A stretch of 64,000 nucleotides of DNA from Stichopus chloronotus (lineage: Eukaryota > Echinodermata > Holothuroidea > Aspidochirotida > Stichopodidae), in the NCBI GenBank assembly GCA_021234535.1, contig CM037840.1, positions 27,533,020 through 27,597,019 of the forward strand, written 5' to 3'. Made by a program: the position numbers and the translations under genes. Position 1 is the first letter of the stretch; the number at the start of each line of letters is the position of its first letter. Below are positions 31,501 through 42,012 of the stretch, piece after piece. The notes under the pieces are model-generated. The model worked only from the letters and a program-made list of their open reading frames with translations. It was not told the DNA's origin and made no database searches.

Positions 31501-32039
31501 TAGCTTTCCAATATGTAAGGAAACCACCCAACCCCTTAGCTGTTGAAAAGTTTTCAGCATATTCAACCACACCTATCTCTAAAGGAATAATTTGCAGATT
31601 CACGTTTAAGTTTTTACTACTGGTAGGAACTGCAAGCACCAGAATAGTAACGATATAGCTGAATTCAGGTGACTTTTATGTCACTTCCAAGTTACCATAT
31701 TCTGACCATGAAGTCTTCAGTTTGGTTGCAAGAGGTCAATATTTTGTTCCCTTATTTACTCTTTCTTTTTGTAATCACGTCCTCCTGTTTATTCCCAAAT
31801 TAGGGTACAAGACGTTATTGCAGACAAGTGGTGAGGCAAAATATTTTTAAACATAAATATCGCAACTTTACACGTTTTCATGAACGTTTTCTTAGTTTAC
31901 ATGATCAAGACGACTTAACCCCACCCCCTTAAACAAGGAAATTTTTCATGGCTCCAATTTGTGTTTTTCTAAGTGAATAGTTTCCCATTATACGATCAAA
32001 CCATTTCTATATTTCATGTAATCATCATTTGATAGGAAA

Positions 32040-32103
32040 GGTCTCAATAAAAACAGAAGCCTCGGAGCCGTAAGTCTCCGAGGCTTCTGTTTTTATTGAG
32101 ACC
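32040..32103. repeat. Perfect inverted repeat, 28-bp arms, 8-bp loop
   Basis: The arm at 32040-32067 (GGTCTCAATAAAAACAGAAG and on) is exactly complementary to 32076-32103. No coding frame. The right arm is also the start of a 150-bp sequence duplicated at 32461. Confidence 0.95.
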
Positions 32104-32609
32104 AAATTCATCTATCTTTAAAACGAAACATTTGTTGGAAAGAAGAAGCAGTTTCTAATGAATATTCATGATTGGTTTTTCTTTAAAAGGTTTTACCTTA
32201 ATTCGCCGTATAAATAAAGTCTTTTGAAAGGGGGGGGGGGAGGAGTTTAAGGTACGAACAATATGTGACTATTGTGCTCGTTTCACGGTGAACTGATTGT
32301 TAAAGGGTGGCAGAATGAATAGACGCTTGCGAGCAATAGCAGCACACAGTAAAGGTTGCCTTTCCTGGGAACAATAAACTCAAACGGAGAGAAACCTACA
32401 AATACTGTTCTGTAAACTTTATGTATCTAAGTAATAATTCTAGTTATTGAATGACGTAAACCTCTGAGGCTACTATTTTTATTGAGATTGTTTTATCTAC
32501 CTTTAAAATGAAACATTTGTTTGGAGAGGAGAAGCACTTTAATGAATATTCACTTGTTTTTTTTTTCTTAACAAGTTTTTTCAATTAACCGTATAAATAA
32601 AACCTCTTT
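32076..32609 (+). repeat. Duplicated block of about 150 bp (two copies)
   Basis: Copies at about 32076-32225 and 32461-32609 share GAGGCT, TTTTTATTGAGA, AAACATTTGTTTGGA-like, AATGAATATTCA and CGTATAAATAAA in the same order, with scattered changes. The intervening 235 bp are not repeated. Confidence 0.75.
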
Positions 32610-32729
32610 CGAGTCAAAATTTAAATTAATTTTATACATCTCTGTTAGTTCATTAGCCCGTTTCGATATTTGAGACATGAACAGGAATGGTAAATTAGAA
32701 TTGTCGTTGAGCTCTGGGTGATGATAAAG

Positions 32730-34960
32730 TGGGTTTTTAAACATTCTTAAAAGCCTTGTTCCGGTAGGAATGTCTGGGACTCAGCAATTATTAAGGTAAC
32801 TTTGTTTATTAATCAGCGAGTTCTAACTGAATTTATCTTGTTGTTACTATTTTTTATGAAATGCTTTTATTATGTATATAGTTGTTCATATTTTGGGATT
32901 TTTAAACAATTTTTACGAAATATTTGGTATTGTCTTTGAATAAAAAACTGACGTCCATTACAATCTAAGTCATGTCATGGTTAGAATGTCTCCAACTTGT
33001 GTGATATTTTAATTAACGTTATTTACTTGATGGTGTCAGGTGTGGTGATGCTAAGATCAAGGTCAGTCAAATCTTCTATTTTAATCGTTTTGAAATAACT
33101 TGTAATCTTTGTTAAGAGACTGGATTTGTTTCTTAGCCACACTAGAAAAGTTTAACACATCTATTAAAGATACCGTGAATATACCGATACGTTTATCTCC
33201 AACTTTTTATCATATCCCATATACTCTTTCTTAAGAAATAGATGGCGTTTACTAAGTTCGAGTAAAAATTCAATTAAATTTATAGATTTGTATTAGTTGG
33301 TCTTTCCGTTACGATTCTTAGCAAATGCATAGAAGGGCTTAAATAAACGATGTTAGAAGAGGTCCCTGTAAGAATATCTGGTACTCAACAATCATGAAGG
33401 TAACGTTTTGTTCCTAAGTACCGATAAGTATATATGGAACTCATAAACAAATCGGCATTCGCCCTTTTAAAAATAAATCGATGGTGCCCATTAATTATGT
33501 CTTGTTGTTGATACTATATTGTTATACTATATTGTTGGTACTATATTCATGATTTCCTACATCTTGGATTTTCTCTTGGATTTTTAAGTAATCTTGACTT
33601 TGCAGAAGGTTCTGTTTTTGGTAAGTAAATACATGTTTGTTACAGTCTGAAATATGTCCTGGTAAGAATGTCTGCAACTTATGTGTCATTTAAATAAACC
33701 CTACTACGTTGATACTTTCAACTGTGAGGATGTTAAAGTCAAAGTTAGTCAAATCTTCTATTTTAATCATTTTCAAATTAGTTTTACTCTTTGTTAAATA
33801 AAAACTGGACTTGTTTCTAAACTACACTACAAACGATTGACACATCTATTTAGTACATCTTGAATGTACTGATGTACCGATAAGAATTTATACAACTCGT
33901 TGTCAAATCTTACCTATTTGTTCAAAAGAAATTGATAACGCTTAGTAGCTACTAGTCGAAAAATCAAATTATTTTTATTCATCCCAATTATTGTTCTTTC
34001 CTTTTCGATATTTAACATATCCACACAAAGTCTAAAATAGTATTGCGGAACTCTGGTTGATGACAAAATCCATTGTTAAGCGATGGTCAAAGCAATGTCA
34101 CGGTAAGAATGTCTGGAACTCAGCAATCACGAAGGTAACTTTTTCTTCAGCAATGGGAATTATCTTGAACTTACCGATAACAATATCTGGAACTCGTAAA
34201 AAAGGACATTCTCCCTTTTAAAACAATTCGATGTTGTGTACTGAATATATTTGTTGTAAATTTGATTTTTTTTTTTACACTGACATTACATTCCTGATTA
34301 TTGTTAATTAGTGAATTTTAAAGTGTTTTTGACGAAAATAGTTCTAATCTTCTTCGATTAAAAAAAATCGTTGTTCATTACAATCTAAGTCATATCGCGC
34401 CAAGAATGTCTCCGACTTAGCGTCATTGAAACAAACATTATTATGTTGATGTTGTCACCTGAGGGCTTCGAAATTCAAGAAAGTCATCGAAATTTTCCCT
34501 TTCAATCCTGCTGCTAAACAGTTGTAATCTTTGTTAAAAAACTGGATTTTTAAGTGACGTTTGACACATCAATTAAAGACACTCTGAATGTATCGATAAC
34601 TCGTTATCAATTCTTTTTTATTCTTTCAAGAGGAAATTGATGGTGCTTACTGACTATGAGTCGTAGATCTATTAAAAATTGTATATAACCCCTTTATGTG
34701 ATATTTGATTTTCGATAATTAATACATGTCCTCTTAATTATGAAATAGTATTCTGAAATTGTGGTTGATAACGAAATAGAGTGTTCAGATATGATTATAT
34801 TCATGTCCCGGTAAGAATGTCTAGAACTCATCAATAATCGTAAAAACGTTTTGCTCATCAACGGTAAGCATTTTAAGTGTACCGTTCAGAATAACACCAA
34901 TCCGTTGACAAATTAACATTTTTGTTTCGTCCTTTACATAAGTAGATACGCTGTCACAAG
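32730..34960 (+). repeat. Degraded tandem array, period about 0.7 kb, three units plus a part
   Basis: A GGTAAGAATGTCTGGAACTC-like block recurs at about 32762, 33366, 34101 and 34809. A second block (ATTACAATCTAAGTCAT and following) recurs at 32957, 33639 and 34378. A third (GTCAAATCTTCTATTTTAAT) and a fourth (GACACATCTATTTA-like) follow in the same order in each unit. Spacings range from 600 to 740 bp. Within each unit the AAGAATGTCT motif occurs twice, so the unit is itself built from shorter repeats. No long reading frame on either strand. Confidence 0.85.
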
Positions 34961-35346
34961 TTATCGTTCTGCTTTACGTGAAATGTGTATTTAACATAAT
35001 CTTCAGGTGTCTCGAATTATAAAGACATCATTATAATGCCTGCAGTTGGAACTTCTTTTATAATGCTTTACAGTATTTTCTGTTTGTTAGTGCTTAATTC
35101 CCGCAATTTTCTGCAAACTGGCTGATAGCAGTGTTTAAAAGAGGGATCTGTTAGAAAGCAAACAGACGTCTTTGACAATTGACCAGGCAGATCCTGTTAG
35201 TCAGGCAGATATATAATAAAAATTTACTCAAACTTCCCGTCACATAAAGTGTGTAAATGTGCCTACTGGGGTATTTTGATAAGCTAAGTTCAAAATTGTC
35301 TCAACCTTTTCTGCCCAAACATTCCAAATCAATCCGTTACAAAATT

Positions 35347-35640
35347 CAGCATGTCAAATGGCAACTGAGTACTAAATTTCAGTGCCACAGATCATCTTAA
35401 ACCCAACATATGGAATTTCGCATGGTGGCCATACTGGAATTCAAGATGGCTACCATCAAGTTTTTTACAAATGTGACATACATTGTTGATTATTCAGCAA
35501 GTCAAAATGCCTATGTACCAAATTTCAGTGCCCAATATCATATGGAAGCCCAAATAGTACGTTCATATTTCGTTATGGCGACCATATTGGAATTCAAAAT
35601 GGCGGCCGATTCGTTACGTAGTGATTTTGAATCTGGCATT
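35347..35640 (+). repeat. Two tandem units of about 148 bp with ATGG(C/T)GGCC motif
   Basis: CAGCATGTCAAATGG at 35347 and CAGCAAGTCAAAATGC at 35495 start units that share AAATTTCAGTGCC, CATATGGAA and ATACTGGAATTCAAGATGGC-like blocks. The open frame across them is a by-product of the repeat. Confidence 0.75.
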
Positions 35641-35936
35641 TTTTTTTTGTTTCAGAATGTCCAGATACCTCAATACATAAACTTGAAACGTTATCTGCCA
35701 GTAGTGAACATCCTGCCCACGAATCTTACTCACTATAATCATGTTTACAGTTCGAGTGCGAAATACGATTAACAATGTTCCTATATTTTTTTTACAATTG
35801 ATTGCCCATACCATGAAGTAGTGAGTAGTGCTATGCCAATGGTATGTCCTGATAAGGACACAGATAGTTTGCCGGACCTCGTAGGTATATGTGAAACTCG
35901 CAGAAAGGACCGATAAGGAATGTCCCTGTAAGGCAG

Positions 35937-35999
35937 TGAATGTGTGTGTGTGCGTGTATGTGTGGGTGTGGGCGTGGGCGTGGTGTAGGTGTGTGTGTG
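35937..35999 (+). repeat. Imperfect (GT)n microsatellite
   Basis: About 60 bp of TG/GTGG repeats with interruptions (GCGTG, GGGTGTGGGC). Confidence 0.9.
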
Positions 36000-36420
36000 C
36001 GAACAAAAGAGGTTCACGATATCTTCCAAGACGGTTAGTCGGATGAACTTCAAACTTGGTTACGGTGGAAACGCGTTCCCAGGTATGTGGTATAGTGTCT
36101 GCCCGACTGATGACGTCAGAGTTCAAAGGTCAAGGATAACAGGTCAAATACGAAAACATTATCGCATCATCACCAAAAACTTGTGAATATCCTAGAGTTA
36201 TAAAACTACCATCAAGAGAAAATGATGCCACAACTCTTGATTGATGACGTCACACGGTTAAAGGTCACATGGTCAAATCACCAAAAATGCTTTGGAAAAG
36301 TGTGTTGCCATCTCCTCCCAGATGGTTAGTGGGTATGTGCCTGGGTATGAGATGTAGTGTCACGCTCGACCGATAACGTCATACAGGTCAAGGGCAAAGG
36401 TCTCTGCAACTGTAGCGCAT
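36000..36420 (+). repeat. Three units of about 130 bp with TGACGTCA and AGGTCA half-sites
   Basis: TGACGTCA at 36111-36118 and 36245-36252, and the variant TAACGTCA at 36374, are each followed within 25 bp by one or more AGGTCA sequences (AAAGGTCAAGG, AAAGGTCACAT, CAGGTCAAGGG). Spacing is 134 and 129 bp. Flanks such as GGTTAGT, GTATAGTGTC and CACCAAAAA also recur. Confidence 0.7.
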
Positions 36421-38933
36421 AACATAGTGTGTTTGATGCTGGTAGTGCAGGGTGTCAGCCAACATGACTTTCACAGCTTTACCTTGCCATGAATGCGACA
36501 CGGTATTCCGACTTACGCAACCGTGTTTTGGGTTACGTAACTGTGTCACGGGTTAGACTGGAGTTCAACACATAGAACACAACACTATGTCAATAATCAA
36601 ACAACGCATTTAATTAATATTATTTGAATTTGCAAATATATATAGTAAACACGGAGAAACGAAATTGCAAAATAATATCAGTAAAGGTGAAATTAAAAAA
36701 AAAAACTGATTCTAATGAATAGAGTCTTCTGTTTCAGGTTTTCAAAAGTAAAATAAGAAATTCTTTCCGATGAATGCTCTGTTCTTTATAAATTTTAGCT
36801 TGAAATAAAACTGAAAATAATTCTTCGAAAAATGTTCTCTTCCAGAATAGAATGCTGTGGCTCTCTTGACGTCTGCTTTACAGTTGGGCACGAATCTCAG
36901 TGATCCTCTTTTGAAACGGTGTTTTTTCCTTGAGATAACATAGGCTAAGGCTTACTTCTCCCTTACGGCTCCTTGACTTACTTCCAAATATACTACAGTA
37001 AGAGCTTTTCACTAAGTGACTAAGTTTGTCACTCACATGAGTCATACTTTTATTGCTGAATTCGCAGAACCAATGCTGCCTCTGTCCGTCCTGATGGCAG
37101 GCATAGGGTTTGCTGTGACCTGTAAATTGTCACCTAGCCCCAATTTGCACCTAACGGTACCTGTATAAGTTACAGTTGGCATGACCTTCACATCACAGTG
37201 TCTTGAGCAGAAGTGACTCTGCTGTTCACGAAAACCCATCAGTGACCAACAACCATCTGCTCCCTGGCTATAGCATCACACAATACTTTAAACAAACAAC
37301 AAAACATGTGATTGCATAGTGTGCAAAATGTCCACTATGTGATTGCATTGTTCACCACATACCATTTAAATTATATGCAAGATACCGGCCGTGCATCCCT
37401 CGTATCTCATGCACAATGCTTAAAACCACCAATACCATGAGGAATGCTCCATGTACTCCACAGGTAAGTGATGAAATAGCAAATATAAGCACAATGAAAA
37501 CACCATTGTGACATACTGTAATATATATGATTTACCATGCGTTCAAGTTGGGATGTCTACATCAGGAGGATTTGTATGGGCAGTCTTGATTCGTACACGG
37601 CACGTAATTAATAGAGGAAATTGTAAAGAAAAGTCAACCTATTTATTTATTTAAACTTGATATTCTTCTCAAAAGATCACTGCATTCATATCAGTGAATG
37701 AAAAGGTGAGGTCAAACGCCGATCATCATATTTACTCTTTGGTCTCGCCGGGAAAAAAAAGATAACAATTAATTGTTTTTGTTTGATCACTAAAGCATCT
37801 CTTCCAAATTAACAGACTTTCTTTGTAATTTAGCATCTCGCATTTTAACACTGAAGCCTGTACAGTAAAACCTGACACTCAGTCGAACTGAGATTTACTT
37901 GTAAAGGTACCGCGGCTTTGCCCAATGGTTTGCGGACGGTGAAATATGGTTTACACTCGACTGGTTAACAAATTCAATTGTTTATTTGGAGCTTGTAAGC
38001 AGGTTGGGAATAAAATAATGCACTGGTGTAAAACAGAAAAGGTTTGGCATTCAGTTTTTCAGTTTTCGTAGAGAAGGGATAGGCTACATCTTGTTAGGCT
38101 ACGTGGGTCTAATTTACAATCTTCTTCGTTGACTTCGGTGTGTAATCCTCGACCTAAACATCACGTGACTGTTAAGAAGTGAACACAGACCGTACGATAA
38201 ATGTGCTCTTGGAGTCATCGCCATTCAGTAAATTCAAATTTCAGTGTAAGTTACATTTTGTGATCAAGTTTAACGTTTAAACATTGATGTAGTGTAATAC
38301 ATACAGCTGTTAATATAACGCTACTTAGTTTTTCGTCATGGAATAATTTCGTAGAGGATTTGTTTATAATTTGATACGTTACTTGAATGAGTTCAAGAAA
38401 TAACATTCAGTCGTGTGTGAACGTGGCAGACCTGTCTACTTGCTTGTTGTGGTGACTCTCTCATCGTAAAGGTAGGCTAAATATTTTTGTCGTTACTTTT
38501 ACTTGAATTATTGTTCCATCGTTTGTCGAAATTATATCTTTACACGTGTCAGAGACTGTTGACTGGCTATGATGGTTCTGCATGAATATAACGACCCACG
38601 GTTGTCTTCGTTTTTGTTTTTTGTTTTTTTATTCTCTGTTCGTCCCTCAGGCCCCCTCAACCCAATCGCCCGTGGCCCAATAGCAGGCGAAATACTGAGT
38701 GTTTTAAGCAGCAGAATATACCGTGTACATTTAGCTTACACCAACATTATTCTCCCCTGCCCCATGGCTCTATTCGTTTGACTGATCACTTTTACTTGCC
38801 AAGACTAGTTTGGATAAATATACCAGATAGTGTCTATATGACCGGCGGAATTTTGACATTAAGTTCACCCAAAGACCTTTTCACGTGATTTATCTATTCG
38901 CATCTTGTATATGTGGCAAACTTGAAAAAATAT

Positions 38934-39245
38934 GCTAGCTACACTTACTGCTATACAGGTATGTAGTTATTGCCACTCAGAGATAAAAGTGTAGCAGGTA
39001 GAATACCTCTGCCATAGCTGTACAGTTATAGCTGATCTTGAGGAAGCTAAAACATAAACGTACAAATTACAATGTCTATGCTATAGCTATACAGCTACAC
39101 AGTTAAGGTCAGTGCTACGAGTCGATAAAAGTATAACAGCTACACAGCTATACAGTTATACAGTTATAGTTAGATACTTGGACAGGCTAAAACCAATGTA
39201 AAACTACAATAGCTTTTAGCTATATGTAGCTGTGTGCCTACATCT
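38934..39245 (+). repeat. Degenerate short repeats of the GCTATACAGTTA type
   Basis: Many 9-11 bp units such as AGCTATACAG, CTACACAGTTA and TTATAGCT are scattered in roughly 100-bp clusters, with a GCTAAAAC segment recurring between them. Confidence 0.65.
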
Positions 39246-41753
39246 ATAGGTCATAATAGAGAAACATAAAAATTGAATATAATATCAGCCACGTCACCGT
39301 CATATTAAACGCAAATTTAGACATGGTATAAGACCTTGTATCATGACTGTATTTGTCCAATTTTGTTGTAACGACAACTCACATGTACATTAAGCTGTCA
39401 ATATTGTCTAAATGCACCATAACGTGATTTGGTTTACATCGCTGAGTTCCACCTTAAGAGTCATCCACCCATGCACGGCTGATATTTAGTTTGAACTATT
39501 TTATTCTCCTATTTTTGTCTTATGGCTTTAGCTAAATATAGTCGTAACAGGCTTTTATTCCTGTGTGTTTTTTTACTGTTTATAGCCCCTTTTGTTTATA
39601 AAAAGACTACAAACAATGACAACAGTTACAAAAACAACGTGAATTGTGTCAGATAAGACTCATTTGACCGTGACGGATAGTATCAATTTAAAGGTGATTG
39701 CTTGTAATAAGTCACTCATCTGAAGTCAGCCTTTATTTGGCCCCACACTGCTAACGTCTTTAGTTTACTGTCACTCTTTGCAAGTGTAAGGAAACTAGGG
39801 CTTGTGTATATACACAGGCAAGTGTCTAGTTGAGGGCAACTCAATGTTGTATAATGCATTGCTCTGTCTTAACAAGTGATGTTCACTGTACACGAGCATC
39901 TTCCAAAGAGTAACCGTAAACTAGTAATGTTTGCGGAGATTTATTATTAAAATAGATTGACGTCACATGAGATCAGATGATCAATCATTTTTAAAGTTAT
40001 ATTGCACAGAAAAGTAAGGAACAATCAGAAGTCAGTAGTGCTTAGATGACAACTAATACATGTTTTAACCGCAGGGGGGCGGTTTGGAGCTCGAGTGGTT
40101 CATTTTTTATTCGAGTGGTTCGTTGGATCCAACCCACCCCCCCCCCCCTCCCCCGTTTACAAATCCAACAGCTATCAAGCCCTAGATTGAATCCTTAACC
40201 TTTTGTCATTTTATGCTGGCACTCATTATAACATACATCAAACCATTGCGATTAAGCTTAGTGAGTGCGACATGTTTACCCTCCCCCCCCCCCCCCTCCA
40301 TACACCTGTTTCTGTGATTGGTTCGATATTCCTTATCAAATTTTCATAAACATGCCCCGCATGGCATTGTTTACTTATACTCCGAAATGGGAATTTCTTA
40401 AGCACCAGACCTCACATTTAGAAAATACGAATGAGCCCCCCCCCCCCCCCCATTCTCCCAGGCAGGCGATTCACTCATTTAATGCTTTGTCCATTATCAA
40501 AATACCCTCTGTAAATATTATTCTTCGTTCATGTATTGTACATTTTTATGTTTTATGAAATCTGCATATTCATAAAGTATTCGAAATGTCAGGGAATGGA
40601 ACGGGACCTCCCCCATTGAGTTGGGAAAAAAGATCCCTCAGTCAGAATGTTGGACAGTCACCCATCCCCCCTCCCGCCCCACGTGACCATCTCCTAAACA
40701 TAAGATCTTGGCTATCTTCATAATGTTCATATTTAGTTGAGACTGTTAAAAATGTTACGTATATTATTGGTGGGGGCGTTTGACATGACACTGGAGTTAA
40801 CTGGTTATATGCAAGGTAATTTACACTTGGGGCAGAATAGAAGTACATTCTGGAAACGGGCCTGGGCACTTTGATGTGATACACCATATCTTGTAAAACA
40901 ATCTGAATTGTTCTTCATCGTAAAGCTAGGCCAATATTATATCTCCCCCCCCCCCCTCCAAAAAGTACCTTTGTCGTGACCGAAAGAGAATTTGATTTAG
41001 CTTCCACAACACAGAGGAACAAATGTAAGTCAACTAACTTTTGAATTGAATCCATTGGTAAAGGCATTCACCAAGGGAATCTAATTTAGTGATAAGTCCA
41101 GGAAGAAACTTATTCCACAAAAAGGTAGAAAATGAAAAAGAAAAGGCATTGATACTGCAGATTTGAACAAAGAAATACCTCAAAATTAGGACTGAAAGTT
41201 TTCCGGCGGGAGTGGAAATAGGAGTATTTCTATCAAAAGGTCTTCTACCCTCTCACGCGACAGTCACGGTTTCGTTCCGTTTAGATAGTATAGTTAGTGA
41301 CTGGAAAATGCCTCTCAGTGACGACGAAAGCGGTATGGAGGTGGTAGAGCTTGGGGACTAAGATCCCTTGACGAAAATTGAGGATAGCTAAATATATGCT
41401 CACCCCTCCCCCACCACCGAATACAACTTGCTGAGCCTGTCAGAGGGGTTCGGTACATATAGTGAAAATAGACGGAGATAATCAAACGTCAAACAAAAAA
41501 AAAAGAATAATATTTAAAATATATCTTTGTGAGGAGTATTTTACCTTTCGTCAAACATTCAACCCAGAGTAGAACTACCATTTGCATCAATAGATAGAAT
41601 TATTGAGGATGTTACAGCAGTATCTAGGCTATGGGCCAAGTTGCCCCTCAGAAAATGACACACACCTTCGTATCCCCTACAATCGCGTAACTTTATGCCC
41701 TTCATTTTGCATCAATTTCTATTTCAAATCATGTGATTTCTCTATTTCTTCAG

Positions 41754-42012
41754 TGTTTCTTGGGGAGGAAGAATGGCCCAAGAAATCAGGTATCCGCCAT
41801 GTTTTCAACTAAACGAAAGAGGGCGCTCATACTACTTACCGACCCGAAGCAGCGTGGTCTTCCGAAGAGTGTTGTGCACGTGCTACTTGGTTATTGGTCT
41901 TATAACGGTTACATTCGGGATAGTTAACGTGAAGTATAAGCTATTCCTGTCGTCACAGCTGGTTCATGACACAGATCTCATTCTGTTTTCCCTGCCAGTT
42001 GTTCAAGGGATA
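41754..42012 (+). CDS. Four-pass protein A, exon 1 (5' UTR end, start codon, segment 1 and half of 2)
   Basis: Acceptor atttcttcag ends at 41753. ATG at 41773 is the first in the exon (context GAAGAATGG). Donor ata|gtaagt at 42013. Encodes 80 residues ending in LFSLPVVQGI, midway through the second hydrophobic segment. Confidence 0.8.

Larger units (their letters stand above)
28554..41753. other. Repeat-rich spacer between divergent DDX54 and the first four-pass gene
   Basis: 13.2 kb without a supported coding exon. Reading frames are short and show no family resemblance. Identifiable content is tandem repeats and inverted repeats, listed separately. It must also contain the DDX54 promoter near its left end and the promoter and possible non-coding first exon(s) of the gene at 41754, which I cannot place. 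The parts 29.7-31.3, 36.4-38.9 and 39.3-41.7 kb show only low-complexity patches and poly-C runs. Confidence 0.6.

Noticed and set aside
35614..36126. 170-codon frame on the - strand with His-Thr repeats
   Set aside because: Built on the (GT)n microsatellite and adjacent tandem repeats.
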